From positions 112,804 through 176,803 of the forward strand of contig NZ_KB892790.1 of the NCBI RefSeq assembly GCF_000373925.1: a stretch of DNA of 64,000 bases, read 5' to 3'. The number at the start of each line of letters is the position of its first letter. Within the stretch, counting starts at the first letter, position 1. The notes beneath the pieces were generated by a model, which saw nothing but the letters and a program-made list of their open reading frames with translations, was not told the DNA's origin and did not search any database. This DNA comes from Actinopolymorpha alba DSM 45243. GTDB lineage: Bacteria > Actinomycetota > Actinomycetes > Propionibacteriales > Actinopolymorphaceae. Both the position numbers and the translations under genes were made by a program. Below are positions 1-9,003 of the stretch, one piece after another.

Positions 1-717
1 GGCCTCGCGCTGCTGGCCGTCCCAGGAAGCGGCGTACACGCGCATGTGCATCCGCCGGGCGATCACGACCAGCGCGACGAGAATCCCGCACAACACCAAG
101 GCCAGCAGGGGTGACAGCAGCGCCATGATGACCAGCGCCAGCACCACCTGAAGGACGGTGCCGAGCACAGGCGGCAGCAGACCCACCGCCTGCTGGATGA
201 GGACGAGATCGGAGTTGACCCGGGCAACCAACTGGCCGCTCTGCATGCGTTCGTGCGCGGCCGCGTCAAGGCGCTGTAGATGGGCGTAAAGGTCGTCGCG
301 GATGTCGTTCTGGACGTGGATGCTCAGCCGGCCGCCGGCCTCACGCCACAGACCGCTGGTGACGGCCCGGAGGAGGACGATCGCGACGAGCGCCGCCACC
401 CAGGGCAGGACCGGCTGGGTGTGGGCGATGATCGCGTCATCGACCACCACCTTCTGCAGCAACGGTGCGCTGACCAGCGCCGCGGTCCACACGGCGGCCG
501 CGACGAGCGACAGAACGAGCGCCTGTCTGTGCCGCCCGAGGTACGGCGAGAGCCAGCGCAACCAGCCCTTGACAGGAGGGTTCGAGTCCGGCGTCGCTTC
601 ACCAGCAGGCGGGTCTTCCTGCGTTCGTTTGCTGTTGTTGGTCGAGAGGCGAGTGGTACGAGGTGATGGGATGGTGGAATTCGAGCGGGCATGGGTATGA
701 GCCCGTGACGGGAACAC
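1..717 (-). CDS. ABC exporter, N-terminal transmembrane part (runs off the window)
   Basis: The minus-strand frame reads as the membrane domain of a type I ABC exporter (MsbA/multidrug-like). About 50 hydrophilic residues are followed by KGWLRWLSPYLGRHRQALVL (first helix), LLQKVVVDDAI, then the intracellular-loop signature HERMQSGQLVARVNSDLVLI and further helices to the edge. The nucleotide-binding domain would lie beyond position 1. The only canonical start I find in frame is GTG at 717, behind a weak GGGAAAG; a start nearer 600 would fit the family better, so the 5' end is uncertain. Family is clear from the fold signature; substrate is unknown. Confidence 0.72.
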   Translation of the reverse strand, partial: MFPSRAHTHARSNSTIPSPRTTRLSTNNSKRTQEDPPAGEATPDSNPPVKGWLRWLSPYLGRHRQALVLSLVAAAVWTAALVSAPLLQKVVVDDAIIAHTQPVLPWVAALVAIVLLRAVTSGLWREAGGRLSIHVQNDIRDDLYAHLQRLDAAAHERMQSGQLVARVNSDLVLIQQAVGLLPPVLGTVLQVVLALVIMALLSPLLALVLCGILVALVVIARRMHMRVYAASWDGQQREA

Positions 718-1761
718 GGTAGGACTTTCCCACCGACGGTGGTGATGAAGGTGTGTCGGGAAGAACCCACGCACGGATGCCCCCACCGACGGCGAGGTTG
801 GTCCGAAGCCGAGCCCACGGCGAGACAAGGCGCCACCGCATCAAGCGAGCCACCCGCCGAAATCCGTTCACCCGCGAAGAGGCCGTGTGTTCCCACTCCC
901 CGACGTCAACGCGCCCTGGCACTAACCATAACCAGGCAAGGAACGGTTGACATGTGGCGACAACGCAGTCGCGACGGGGTTGGTTGCCCTGCTGTCGTGG
1001 GCTCGTGGCCTGACCACGAGAACGGATTGACCGATGAAGCTCGCCCGTATCCGGCGGTTCCCTATCCCGCACTGGGCTCTAGGCACCCGTGCAGGGAATT
1101 CCTGTCACAGAAGGGACGGGAAGAAGTACGCGGGAACGCGCGGGTAGTGTCGGACGACGGGTCGGTTGGCGAGATCTTTACGGAGCGTCCGATGTGACGC
1201 TTGCATGGCGCGCACGCACCTCGACTGCAGCTGTGGGCGGGCAAGAAGAGCTGGACTACATCGTCCCTTGGTGTACGAGGCTAGCCCCGCCCGACGTGGT
1301 CCGCGACCGCTTTCCACATCTTGGACGGTGGTGGTTCCGGCCCACACGGACGCGAAATCACCTGGCCTGCCTCGCACACTCAAACGTCTGACGCCTTGCG
1401 CCGGTTGCGTACCGATCCCAAGTTTTTCGATCCGGCGCTACCACCAGCCGTCCGGGTGAATCTCCCGCCACCTGGCCTCCGATGAACTGGTCGTCGCGTC
1501 CCTCGAACCTGCCGACGAACGCCGCACCCGCGCCAGGGAAGCGATTTCCCTGCAACGGAGTTTGAGGTTCCCCCCGGGGTGGCGAGCACAACCTCCCCGG
1601 TCGCGGTGCGGCGAGGCCGGAAGCTTCCGCACCGGACACAGTTGTCGGGTCCGCCGCACCTGATCGCGCGGGTCCTGGACAGTTACTGCATGTTGATCTT
1701 GAATTGGTCGCCAGTCGCCCGGTTCGTGAGACAACTGGCCGCCGCGGGGGCAGGCCCAGAG

Positions 1762-1805
1762 CAGTGGAGCTTTTCCGTTGCTCCGCATGGGGAAATGCTC
1801 CACTG
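1762..1805. repeat. Inverted repeat (hairpin)
   Basis: Arms CAGTGGAGCTTTTCC (1762-1776) and GGAAATGCTCCACTG (1791-1805) pair with one mismatch around a 14-nt loop. No T-tract follows. Function unknown; it sits in the gene-free stretch. Confidence 0.7.
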
Positions 1806-1865
1806 TCTTGCCCGCTTGGTCACATAGCGCCGAGATCTCTTCCTCGTGGTGGCCCGCGCATCCGT

Positions 1866-1939
1866 GAAGTTGATCAACGGTGCCGACTTCGGGCGTTCAC
1901 GGCTGCGGGTGTCCGGTTCGGCCGCCGTTGATCAACTTC
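1866..1939. repeat. Inverted repeat with TGATCA core in each arm
   Basis: Arms GAAGTTGATCAACGG (1866-1880) and CCGTTGATCAACTTC (1925-1939) are perfect 15-nt reverse complements with a 44-nt spacer. Each arm itself carries the palindrome GTTGATCAAC. It belongs to the same style of TGATCA-containing palindrome seen at 3479, 33147 and 42009. Confidence 0.8.
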
Positions 1940-2027
1940 GCTCGACCGGATCCAGCGGAACCCCGCCCAAGGCGAGGGGTATTGAAGAAGCCTCCAGGGT
2001 CACCCCTCGACCGCCGGTCTTTGGACA

Positions 2028-2067
2028 GGAAATGGGACGCCCCTTAGAGGTAGGACGTCCCATGTCC
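2028..2067 (-). terminator. Hairpin downstream of gpmA
   Basis: ATGGGACG (2032-2039) pairs with CGTCCCAT (2056-2063), extended by AGGA/TCCT after a one-base interruption on each side. It begins about 90 nt past the gpmA stop on the minus strand, so it is a plausible terminator, although no U-tract follows. Confidence 0.45.
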
Positions 2068-2153
2068 TCTCTCGCCAAGCTAGGAGTGGCCCGGGGCACC
2101 GTCAAGGAAACGGGTGACCGGCAGCGGACTGCGCCTCAGTAGCGGACCGTGGC

Positions 2154-2912
2154 TCAGCGGCGGCCTTGGTTCTTGACCGCCTCGATCGCGGCCGCGGCGG
2201 CCTCTGGGTCGAGGTACTCCCCGCCGACCTTGACCGGACGCAGCTGCTCGTCCAGCTCGTAGAGCAGCGGGATCCCCGTTGGGATGTTGAGACCGATGAC
2301 CGCCTCGTCGCTCATGTCGTCGAGGTGCTTGACCAGCGCCCGCAGCGAGTTGCCGTGCGCGGCGATCAACACCGTCTGGCCGCGCCGCAGGTCGGGGACG
2401 ATCGCGTCGTACCAGTACGGCAGCATCCGCGCCACGACGTCGGCCAGGCACTCCGTGCGCGGCCGCAGCTCCGGCGGCAGGTCGGCGTAGCGCGGGTCGC
2501 CCGCCTGCGAGAACTCCGAGTCGTCCTCGATCGGCGGCGGCGGCGCGTCATAGGAACGCCGCCAGGTCATGAACTGGTCCTCGCCGAACTGCTCCAGCGT
2601 CTGCTTCTTGTCCTTGCCCTGCAGGGCGCCGTAGTGGCGCTCGTTGAGCCGCCAGCTCCGGCGTACGGGCAGCCAGTGCCGGTCACAGGTGTCGAGCGCG
2701 ATCTCGGCGGTGCGGATCGCCCGGCGCAGCACGGAGGTGTGCAGGACATCGGGCAGGATGCCACGCTCACGGAGCAGCTCGCCACCGCGGCGCGCCTCGG
2801 CCTCGCCGGTCGCGGACAGGCCCACATCGACCCAGCCGGTGAAGAGATTCTTGGCGTTCCACTCGCTCTCGCCGTGACGGAGGAGGATCAGACGGTATGG
2901 GGCGGCACTCAT
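2154..2912 (-). CDS. gpmA: 2,3-bisphosphoglycerate-dependent phosphoglycerate mutase
   Basis: Interconverts 3- and 2-phosphoglycerate in glycolysis/gluconeogenesis, cytosolic. The protein is 252 residues, the usual length. The N-terminal phosphohistidine motif [20 protein letters not shown] is intact. [14 protein letters not shown], the [18 protein letters not shown] stretch and the second catalytic histidine in [17 protein letters not shown] are all present. ATG 2912 is chosen because the family begins a few residues before LILLRHGE; a longer in-frame extension upstream has no family resemblance. YbjN and mshA follow upstream on the same strand, an order also found in mycobacteria. A divergent thioesterase starts 62 bp away. 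Confidence 0.95.
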   Translation of the reverse strand: MSAAPYRLILLRHGESEWNAKNLFTGWVDVGLSATGEAEARRGGELLRERGILPDVLHTSVLRRAIRTAEIALDTCDRHWLPVRRSWRLNERHYGALQGKDKKQTLEQFGEDQFMTWRRSYDAPPPPIEDDSEFSQAGDPRYADLPPELRPRTECLADVVARMLPYWYDAIVPDLRRGQTVLIAAHGNSLRALVKHLDDMSDEAVIGLNIPTGIPLLYELDEQLRPVKVGGEYLDPEAAAAAIEAVKNQGRR

Positions 2913-2973
2913 GGGCTCGACTCTACCGAGCGCCGCGTGGACACCCCGCCACCGGAAGGCTTGACTGGGCGGC

Positions 2974-3483
2974 GTGACCGAACGCTCGCACGAACCCTCG
3001 CTCGACCCATCGCTTCCGGCGGACCCCGAGGCGCTGCTGGCGCTCGGCCGCGAACTCCTCGTCGCCCAGCCGTTCAGCGTGCTTGTCGGCGCGAGCCTGG
3101 ATGCGTTCAAACCGGGGTACGCCGAACTCTCGCTGCCGCTGACGCCCCAGCTGCTCCAGCAGTTCGGGCAGGCGCACGGCGGTGTCCTGAGCTACCTTGC
3201 CGACAACGCGATGACGTTCGCCGGCGGCTCCGTCCTGGGACCGTCGGTGGTGACGGCGGGATACACGATCAACTACCTGCGTCCCGCCTTCGGCCCGCGC
3301 CTGGTCGCCACCGCCTATGTGGTGAACGCCGGACAGCGGCTCGCGGTCACCCGCTGCGAGATCCTTTCGCTCGGCGAAGAGCGGGAGGTCGAATGCGCTG
3401 TCGCCCAGGGCACGATCGCCACCCTCAACGGCCGGCCGGAGCGGGGTTCAGCATCAGTTCGCGATCCTCGAGCTGGTTCATGA
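2974..3483 (+). CDS. PaaI-like hotdog-fold thioesterase
   Basis: Predicted acyl-CoA thioesterase of the PaaI/YdiI hotdog superfamily, 169 residues. Visible features are the family loop [20 protein letters not shown] (the HGG turn and the following helix) and the strand [14 protein letters not shown] typical of the substrate pocket. The start is GTG 2974. It is divergent from gpmA and convergent with the YbjN gene. Its TGA stop (3481-3483) lies inside the left arm of a perfect 26-bp palindrome, so the last codons are shared with the hairpin. The natural acyl-CoA substrate cannot be told from sequence. Confidence 0.82.
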   Translation: MTERSHEPSLDPSLPADPEALLALGRELLVAQPFSVLVGASLDAFKPGYAELSLPLTPQLLQQFGQAHGGVLSYLADNAMTFAGGSVLGPSVVTAGYTINYLRPAFGPRLVATAYVVNAGQRLAVTRCEILSLGEEREVECAVAQGTIATLNGRPERGSASVRDPRAGS

Positions 3484-3546
3484 TCAACTTGCAGAAATCG
3501 CCCAGACTTTGCGCGAAACGTGGGCGATTTCTGCAAGTTGATCATG
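3479..3546. terminator. Perfect 26-bp-arm palindrome at a convergent gene boundary
   Basis: Left arm 3479-3504 and right arm 3521-3546 are exact reverse complements of 26 nt with a 16-nt loop; the outer end of each arm is CATGATCAACTTGCAG or its complement. It contains the stop codon of the upstream thioesterase and separates it from the convergent YbjN gene. Probably a bidirectional terminator of the actinobacterial type without a T-tract. Confidence 0.75.
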
Positions 3547-3861
3547 GTCCGGTTCCCCGCTCAACCAGATCCAGCAACCTCTCCGGCGCCAGAGATCTTG
3601 AATAGGCCCACCATCCGCAGCGGCAAGGTGTACGCCATGTGGGGCATCGACGGCCTGACGCGCCAATTCCTCACCATGCAAGGCGAATCGGGCGCGCTTC
3701 GTGGGGAGATGCCGCGGGAGGTCGCACCCGTCTCGGATGGCGTACACCCGATCGTTCCGGATACTGAGAAGCCGGAGGGCAACCCCGAGTTGCCATAGGA
3801 ATGTCGGCTAAGAGACCGAGAAACCTCTGGCAACTCGGCATGACGGAGACGAGGCGGGGAC
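3547..3861. other. Intergenic region between convergent genes
   Basis: No gene is supportable. A second inverted repeat near the right end (3785-3838) adjoins the YbjN stop. The short plus-strand frame through 3520-3798 begins inside the palindrome and has no recognisable features. Confidence 0.5.
3785..3838 (-). terminator. Hairpin downstream of the YbjN gene
   Basis: CCGAGTTGCCA (3785-3795) and TGGCAACTCGG (3828-3838) are exact 11-nt complements with a 32-nt spacer, starting 23 nt past the YbjN stop on the minus strand. Candidate terminator without T-tract. Confidence 0.5.
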
Positions 3862-4347
3862 CTATTCGGGGATGAGCCGGCGGAACGCTTCGAGGTTCGC
3901 CGTCGACTCTCCCCGCGAGGTACGCCACGCCCACTCCCGGCGGATCGCCGAGGCGAAGCCGAGTTCGAGGATCGGGTTGAACGCCGAGTCCGCCGCCTCG
4001 AGGACGGTGCCCAGCACCCGGTCGATCTCCTCGGGTGTCACCGCTTTCAACGCGAGCTTGCCAGCCAGGTGGATGTCGCCCAGGTGGTCGACGCAGAATG
4101 CCACGCCGTACAGCTTGAGGTTGCGTTCCAGTAGGTACCGATAGACCGACTCGTGGTTCTCGTCGGGGCGGCGTACGACGAACGCGTGCACCGTGACGGC
4201 CTGCCGGCCCACGTCGAGCACGCAGGTGGTCCGGAGCTTGCGCTCGCCCGGGAGGGTGACCACGAAGGAGGCGGGGCGGGGTTCGTCCCAGTCCAGCCCG
4301 AGATCGTTGAGGACGCCGCGGATCGTCGCGGCAGGGTCAGCCGTCAC
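3862..4347 (-). CDS. YbjN domain protein
   Basis: A 161-residue protein of the actinobacterial YbjN family, a chaperone-like alpha/beta fold related to type III secretion chaperones. Its role is poorly understood and it has no enzymatic motif. Family features are ATIRGVLNDLGLDWDE at the N-terminus, the strand/turn TTCVLDVGRQAVTVHAFVVR, and the LLERNLKLYGVAF helix. It lies 39 nt downstream of mshA on the same strand. mshA, YbjN and gpm are also neighbours in mycobacteria, so co-transcription with mshA is likely. No signal peptide is seen. Confidence 0.85.
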   Translation of the reverse strand: MTADPAATIRGVLNDLGLDWDEPRPASFVVTLPGERKLRTTCVLDVGRQAVTVHAFVVRRPDENHESVYRYLLERNLKLYGVAFCVDHLGDIHLAGKLALKAVTPEEIDRVLGTVLEAADSAFNPILELGFASAIRREWAWRTSRGESTANLEAFRRLIPE

Positions 4348-4386
4348 CCGGTCACCGTAACCAAAGCGGACACGAAAGGAAGTGCG

Positions 4387-5685
4387 TCAGCGACCCACCA
4401 GGCTCACCGACTGCTCGGGTGGCGCGAGCGCGGCGGCGTACACGTCGAGCGTCCGTGCCGCGGTCACCGGCCACCCGAAGCCCTGGGCGTGTGCGATCCC
4501 ACCCTTGCCGAGGCGCGCGAGCCGATCCGGGTCGCCCACCAGGTCACCGAGGACGAAAGCCCAGTCGCGGGGATCGTGGCCGTCGACCAGCACCCCGGAC
4601 TCCCCGTCACGGACGGCCGTTAGCAGCCCGCCGGTGGCGGCCGCCACGACCGGCGTCCCGCAGGCCTGGGCCTCCAGCGCGACCAACCCGAAGGATTCGT
4701 TGTACGACGGGACCGCCACCAGGGTCGCCGCGTGGTACCACCGGGCCAGCTCGTCCTGCGGCACGGGCGGGACGAACCTCACAACCTCCGCGATGCCGAG
4801 CCTCCGGGCCAGCCCGCCCAGCCCAGCCAGCGCGTCCGGCGCCGTCGTACCCGACCCGCTGGGTCCGCCCACGATCGCGACGACCAGCCGGTCCCGCAGC
4901 TCCGGCCGGGCAGCCACCAGGTGGGCGGCCGCACGGACCAGCACGTCGGGCGCCTTCAACGGCTGGATCCGCCCGACGAACGCCAGGACGATCGCGTCAT
5001 CCGCGAGGCCCAGCCGGCGCCGGGCGGCACGCGGGTCGCCCGGACGGAAGACGTCGAGGTCGACGCCCGGGTTCACGGTCACCACGTCGTCGGGCTCGGC
5101 GGCGTAGAGGTCGACCAGCTGCCGCGCCTCCTCGTCGGTGTTGGCCACCAGCCAGTCGGCCGCCTCCACCACCTGTTCCTCACCGATGACGCGCGCCCTC
5201 GGCTCCGGCAGGTCACCCTTGGCGAGCAAGGCGTTCTTGACCTTCGCCATCGTGTGCATCGAGTGGACCAGCGGCACACCCCAGCGTTCCTTCGCCAGCG
5301 CACCGACCTGGCCGGACAACCAGTAATGCGAGTGAATCAGGTCGTACCACCCGACATCGTGGCCAGCCTCCGCACGCAGCACACCGCGGGCGAACGCGCA
5401 CAACTGGGCGGGCAACTCGTCCTTCGACAGACCTTCGAACGGACCGGCGACGACATGGCGTACTCGAACGCCGGGGGCCGCCTCGACAACAGGGGGCAGA
5501 TCGCTCGACGTGGCCCGGGTGAAGACCTCCACCTCGATTCCCAATGCGGCGAGCCGGCGGGCGAGTTCGACGATGTAGACGTTCATGCCGCCGGCATCGC
5601 CGGAGCCGGGCTGGTCCAGCGGCGAGGTGTGGACGCTCAGCATCGCCACCCGCTGGGGACGCCGACCTCGGGATACGGGAAACAC
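4387..5685 (-). CDS. mshA: D-inositol-3-phosphate glycosyltransferase (mycothiol synthesis)
   Basis: First committed step of mycothiol synthesis: transfers N-acetylglucosamine from UDP-GlcNAc to 1L-myo-inositol 1-phosphate. It is a GT4/GT-B retaining enzyme. The Rossmann start [19 protein letters not shown] and [16 protein letters not shown] are diagnostic for Msh[13 protein letters not shown], the HTMAKVKN stretch, [17 protein letters not shown] and the E-x7-E motif region [20 protein letters not shown] follow. GTG 5685 is preferred (432 residues) because GGAGGTG precedes it by 7 nt; a frame extension to ATG 5751 lacks a ribosome site. Its presence marks the organism as an actinomycete using mycothiol. 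Confidence 0.95.
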   Translation of the reverse strand: MFPVSRGRRPQRVAMLSVHTSPLDQPGSGDAGGMNVYIVELARRLAALGIEVEVFTRATSSDLPPVVEAAPGVRVRHVVAGPFEGLSKDELPAQLCAFARGVLRAEAGHDVGWYDLIHSHYWLSGQVGALAKERWGVPLVHSMHTMAKVKNALLAKGDLPEPRARVIGEEQVVEAADWLVANTDEEARQLVDLYAAEPDDVVTVNPGVDLDVFRPGDPRAARRRLGLADDAIVLAFVGRIQPLKAPDVLVRAAAHLVAARPELRDRLVVAIVGGPSGSGTTAPDALAGLGGLARRLGIAEVVRFVPPVPQDELARWYHAATLVAVPSYNESFGLVALEAQACGTPVVAAATGGLLTAVRDGESGVLVDGHDPRDWAFVLGDLVGDPDRLARLGKGGIAHAQGFGWPVTAARTLDVYAAALAPPEQSVSLVGR

Positions 5686-5769
5686 CCGACGCACCTCCTG
5701 GAAACCGAAGCCGTCACGCCGTTGCACGCCGTTGCACGCCGCAGATGACAACCTCGGAATGTCGCCCGG

Positions 5770-6268
5770 TCATTCCCCGCTGTCCGACATCACCCTCCGG
5801 AACGCGTCGAAGACTTCCTGCGAGAAAAGGACAAACCTGGCCGCAACGATCTGGCTCGGCGTCCGCAGAACCGTGTCGACGGCGATCCGGGCCGCATCGT
5901 CGAGCGGCCACCCGAAGATGCCCGCCGAGACAGCCGGGAACGCCAGCGAGGTGGCGCCGAGTTCGTCAGCGACCGCGAGGGCGTTGCGGTAGCAGGCGGC
6001 CAGCAGGTCGGGGTCGCGTTGGCCGCCGTTCCAGTTGGGGCCGACCACGTGGATGACCCAGCGGGCCGGCAGCTCGCCCGCCACCGTCCAGCCGGCCGCA
6101 CCCACGCTGAGGCCGTCGGGGTAGCGGCGTACGCAGTCGCGCAGGCCCGCCGGCCTGATGAATGGCGCCGTCGACGCCGGCGCCGCCGCGCATCCTCGCG
6201 TTCGCGGCGTTCACGATCGCGTCGACCCGCTGTGTGGTGATGTCGCCGCGGACGAGCGAGATGTCCAT
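5770..6268 (-). pseudogene. Macro-domain (ADP-ribose-binding) gene, frameshifted
   Basis: The first part, from ATG 6268 behind a GGAGGG site, reads [20 protein letters not shown], then [21 protein letters not shown]. This is the exact start of an Af1521/YmdB-type macro domain that binds ADP-ribose or removes O-acetyl-ADP-ribose. The rest ([10 protein letters not shown], the LAFPAVSAGIFGWPLDDAAR loop, VLFSQEVFDAFRRV) is in another frame. The switch falls near 6140-6155, just after GGPA. The 499-nt length equals whole codons plus one, so one extra base (or two missing) explains it. All motifs are otherwise intact, so this is either a recent mutation or a sequence error. Confidence 0.82.
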
Positions 6269-6310
6269 TCCGGCCCTCCGTACGCTTCCCGTCAATCGGG
6301 TGCGAACCAA

Positions 6311-6799
6311 TCATGGTTCGGGGGTACGAAGGGAACTCCGGCCGACCCCGTTCAGCAGCGACAGAACCGCCAGCCCGACCACCAGGTTGATCACGCCGGT
6401 GACGACCTGGCTTGCCTGCGACGCCGACCGTAGGAAGGGCGCGACCGCGGCGGCGACGGTGGCAAGCACGACGATCCAGGAAAAGAACTGGAACGGCCGG
6501 GGCGTCGCCAGCAACAGCACGTGCAGTAGGCCGGTCGCCGCGAGTGCCGCGACCGCCGCGATCACGGCGTAGGCGAAGGTGCTGGAATCTCCGAGGTCGC
6601 TCGCCGTCCGCGGCGCGAGCACCGGGACGTTCAGGAACGCCCGGGAGACGAACACCCCGACCACTACCACCAGGGCCGCGACCAGGGCGGTGGCCAAGCC
6701 TCCCGACCACAGTCGCGCCGCGTCCACCTGAGGCGTCGCCGACTGCGTACGGGTGTCGTGGCGAATCGGATCACTCATGGCTTGCGCCGGGCCGTTCAC
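6311..6799 (-). CDS. DUF6069-like four-helix membrane protein
   Basis: A 162-residue integral membrane protein with four predicted helices: GLATALVAALVVVVGVFVSR, FAYAVIAAVAALAATGLLHVL, FFSWIVVLATVAAAVAPFL and VVTGVINLVVGLAVLSLL. Between helices 2 and 3 is the segment LATPRPFQFFSW typical of the DUF6069 family. GTG 6799 is preferred because AGGGA precedes it by about 6 nt; ATG 6778 is an alternative. Function unknown. It lies 42 nt upstream of the frameshifted macro-domain gene on the same strand. Confidence 0.7.
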   Translation of the reverse strand: MNGPAQAMSDPIRHDTRTQSATPQVDAARLWSGGLATALVAALVVVVGVFVSRAFLNVPVLAPRTASDLGDSSTFAYAVIAAVAALAATGLLHVLLLATPRPFQFFSWIVVLATVAAAVAPFLRSASQASQVVTGVINLVVGLAVLSLLNGVGRSSLRTPEP

Positions 6800-6904
6800 G
6801 GCTCGTCCCTGAAGGCTTCATTCATTATCGAGCGGTCGCCCGCATGATCGGTACCCTCCGTGACGCCCGAGCCGGGACGTATTCACCGCAAGCTCCAGCC
6901 GCTG

Positions 6905-7606
6905 TCAACCTCGCCTTGCTCCTTGTCGGCGGGCCCGCCAACCGCCGACCACCGCGGCGACGATGGAGACGAGGTACAGCTGCCCGACGAGCGCCTCGAG
7001 TACAGCCAGCATGCGCGCCAGGTTGGTGCCCGGGATGATGTCGCCGTAGCCAACCGTCGCCATGGTGATCACGCTGAAGTAGAGGCAGTCGCCCGCGGTG
7101 GGCGGTTGGGCCGTACCCAGCAGGTACCCAGACACCAGCGCGCCACCGATCTGGTGCAACGACGCGAAGAACAACGCCAGCAGCAGGTAGATACACAAGA
7201 CCCCAAGCACGGTGGCGAAGTCGACCCGCGCGACCCCCACCAGGAAGCGCACGATCAGCGCGGCCATCGCCGACACCAGCAGGATGGTCGCGCTGGCGGT
7301 GAGGATCGACAGGACGGTGGGACCAGCGAAGACCGTGGCCAACGCGGTGGCGACGATGGCCGCCGCGACGAGACCCACGACGACGAGCGCGGGACCGCGG
7401 CTGGTACGCCTGATCCCCAGCGACACGGCGAGGATCAACCCGAGCAGGAGGATCCGGGCCAGCGAACCCAGGACAACCCCGCCGATCCCGATGATCAGCG
7501 CGTACGTGACCAGCAGGCCGATCAGCAGTCCGAGGAAGATCCGCACCCGAACTCGTACGTCCGCGGGTATGTCCCTGGGCTTCGGCCTACCGCTGGCCTC
7601 CGCCAT
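6905..7606 (-). CDS. Ion-channel-domain potassium channel
   Basis: A 233-residue membrane protein. Several N-terminal helices lead to a C-terminal pore module: helix GVLCIYLLLALFFASLHQIG, pore helix LYFSVITMATVGYGDIIPGT with the K+ selectivity filter TVGYGD, and a final helix LEALVGQLYLVSIVAAVVG. There is no RCK/TrkA regulatory domain. ATG 7606 follows GGAGGGG at 9 nt spacing and begins MAEASGRPKPRD. Predicted to be a K+-selective channel in the plasma membrane; gating is unknown. Longer in-frame extensions upstream are not family-like. Confidence 0.88.
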   Translation of the reverse strand: MAEASGRPKPRDIPADVRVRVRIFLGLLIGLLVTYALIIGIGGVVLGSLARILLLGLILAVSLGIRRTSRGPALVVVGLVAAAIVATALATVFAGPTVLSILTASATILLVSAMAALIVRFLVGVARVDFATVLGVLCIYLLLALFFASLHQIGGALVSGYLLGTAQPPTAGDCLYFSVITMATVGYGDIIPGTNLARMLAVLEALVGQLYLVSIVAAVVGGWRARRQGARRG

Positions 7607-7724
7607 GAACCGCTGCCCCTCCGTACGAACCGGGCCGTACCGGTTGCCGCATCTGCTACCCGGTCGGCGGGGACGCCGAACCTCCACGGGGTACGCCGAA
7701 CCTCCGCGGCGAGGGCGGCAACCT

Positions 7725-8540
7725 TTATGCGTTGAGAAAGGCGGCGAGCTGGTCGCGGAGGGCGTGCCGGTGCGCCCACAGGAGGCCGCCGGGTGGGAAC
7801 ACCGCGAGGGTGGCGTTCGGCAGGAGAGCGGCAAGCTCGCGGGCGATACCGGCCGGATGGACGTCGTCGTCCTCCTGCCCGATGACGAGCACCGGCACTT
7901 CGACGTGGGCAAGCGGGCGGCGGTCACTGACGGGCGGTTGGTCGGCGAACGCGCGCAGGACGGGCGCGATCGGCAGATCCACCAGGTCACGCGCCCGCCG
8001 GTCCGCCCAGGCCAGGACGTCGGGGTTCGTCCGTGCCAGCCGAGGCTGCAGCCCAAGGAGCTCCGCCGCCAGCGCCGCCAGGTCGCGCCTCTCGACCAGG
8101 TCGGCCGCAGCCAGGTACCGGCGTACGACGTGGTCGGGGCGCGGTGCGTCCAGGCTGGCCGGGAGAACGATCACGACCCGGTCGAACCGCTGCGGATTGT
8201 GCGTAAGTAGGCGAAGGAGGGCACCCGCCCCCAGGGACACGCCAACGCCACGGGTCGCCCCGGTGCCGTCGGCGACCTGCCGGAGTTCGGCCGCGAGATC
8301 GTCGTACGTCCAGGCGTCCGTACGGTCGGAGGTCCGATCCGCAGCCGACCCTCCGGGCGACCGGCTGATGGGCGAGGAGCCGTGGCCGCGAAAGTGGAAG
8401 AAGGCGCGAGTGCCCCGCACTCCGCTCCCGAACGGCCTGGTCTCGGCGATCGATCCGGCCAGCCCGTGGGCGAACACGGTGGTGGGCTCGCCGGAGCCGG
8501 TCAGGAGGAGATCGAAACCGCGGTCAGGCGGTCGCGCCAT
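7725..8540 (-). CDS. Alpha/beta hydrolase
   Basis: A 271-residue alpha/beta hydrolase-fold protein. The oxyanion turn region is TVFAHGLAGS, the FHFRGHGSS strand follows, and the nucleophile elbow is GVSLGAG with the serine in the G-x-S-x-G pattern. The acid is probably in IGQEDDDVHP and the histidine in LLWAHRHALRDQLAAFL. No signal peptide, so cytosolic. Substrate cannot be inferred; the GHGxS strand is common among esterases and haloalkane-dehalogenase-like proteins. Upstream is the DUF2516 gene on the same strand, with a 27-nt gap. Confidence 0.8.
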   Translation of the reverse strand: MARPPDRGFDLLLTGSGEPTTVFAHGLAGSIAETRPFGSGVRGTRAFFHFRGHGSSPISRSPGGSAADRTSDRTDAWTYDDLAAELRQVADGTGATRGVGVSLGAGALLRLLTHNPQRFDRVVIVLPASLDAPRPDHVVRRYLAAADLVERRDLAALAAELLGLQPRLARTNPDVLAWADRRARDLVDLPIAPVLRAFADQPPVSDRRPLAHVEVPVLVIGQEDDDVHPAGIARELAALLPNATLAVFPPGGLLWAHRHALRDQLAAFLNA

Positions 8541-8567
8541 TGCAAGCTTGGGTCATTGCTGGACCAA

Positions 8568-8906
8568 TCACCACGGACCGTAGGGCCCGTCCGCACGGCC
8601 CTGGCCGCCACCACGACCGCCAACCTCCCGCACCGCCGGGCGCACGCCCACGACGTAGACCGCGGCCGCGATGGTGCCCGCGATGTTGAGAAAGTTCAGC
8701 GGTGAGGAGAACGTCGGGATCAGATGGATCAGCATGGCAAGTCCGACCAGGAGGAGCCAAAGAGGCTTGGTCTGCTTGTCGGCCGCTGGGAACGCGTCCT
8801 TTGGACGCATGACGGCATCACCCAACGCGAAAGCCTTGAGCACCAACAGAGCCAGCCAGATCGCTAGCGTGAGATAGAAGATCACCGGAGACGCGGACGC
8901 GAACAC
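8568..8906 (-). CDS. DUF2516 membrane protein
   Basis: Small membrane protein of the actinobacterial DUF2516 family (about 110 residues). It begins at GTG 8906 with FASASPVIFYLTLAIWLALL. The second conserved block is ALGDAVMRPKDAFPAADKQT, then KPLWLLLVGLAMLIHL and a last helix ending VVGVRPAVREV. A Gly-rich tail closes it. An upstream ATG (8963) would add unrelated residues. The hbhA-like gene and XRE regulator lie upstream in the same order and orientation as in mycobacteria, where this family adjoins hbhA. Function unknown. Confidence 0.85.
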   Translation of the reverse strand: MFASASPVIFYLTLAIWLALLVLKAFALGDAVMRPKDAFPAADKQTKPLWLLLVGLAMLIHLIPTFSSPLNFLNIAGTIAAAVYVVGVRPAVREVGGRGGGQGRADGPYGPW

Positions 8907-9003
8907 ACCCCGAGAGTAGCGGGGATTTCGGCACCGTGCCGCCAACGGTCCGTCGCGGGCCATCTGGGATCACGGCCCGCGATCACCGCGGTATGACGGC
9001 AGT

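Larger units (their letters stand above)
718..2153. other. 1.4 kb stretch with no supportable gene
   Basis: All open frames here are short, mutually overlapping on both strands and resemble no family I know. The stretch holds three clear inverted repeats (1762-1805, 1866-1939, 2028-2067), listed separately. It lies between the 3' end of gpmA and the 5' end of the ABC exporter, so it should contain the exporter promoter. It could be an eroded gene or plain intergenic DNA. Confidence 0.5.

Noticed and set aside
573..600. GGTTCGAGTCC-like sequence resembling a tRNA T-arm
   Set aside because: No acceptor or anticodon arms around it; it lies within the ABC exporter coding frame.
739..1197. Plus-strand frame in the 1.4-kb gene-free stretch
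   Set aside because: No ribosome site, no recognised family, overlapped by several equally long frames on both strands.
2166..3605. 479-residue plus-strand open frame
   Set aside because: Antisense to gpmA and overlapping the thioesterase in another frame; Arg/Pro/Gly-rich shadow with no family resemblance.
5711..5737. Short tandem GCCGTTGCAC repeat upstream of mshA
   Set aside because: Two copies of a 10-mer only; likely replication slippage with no clear role.
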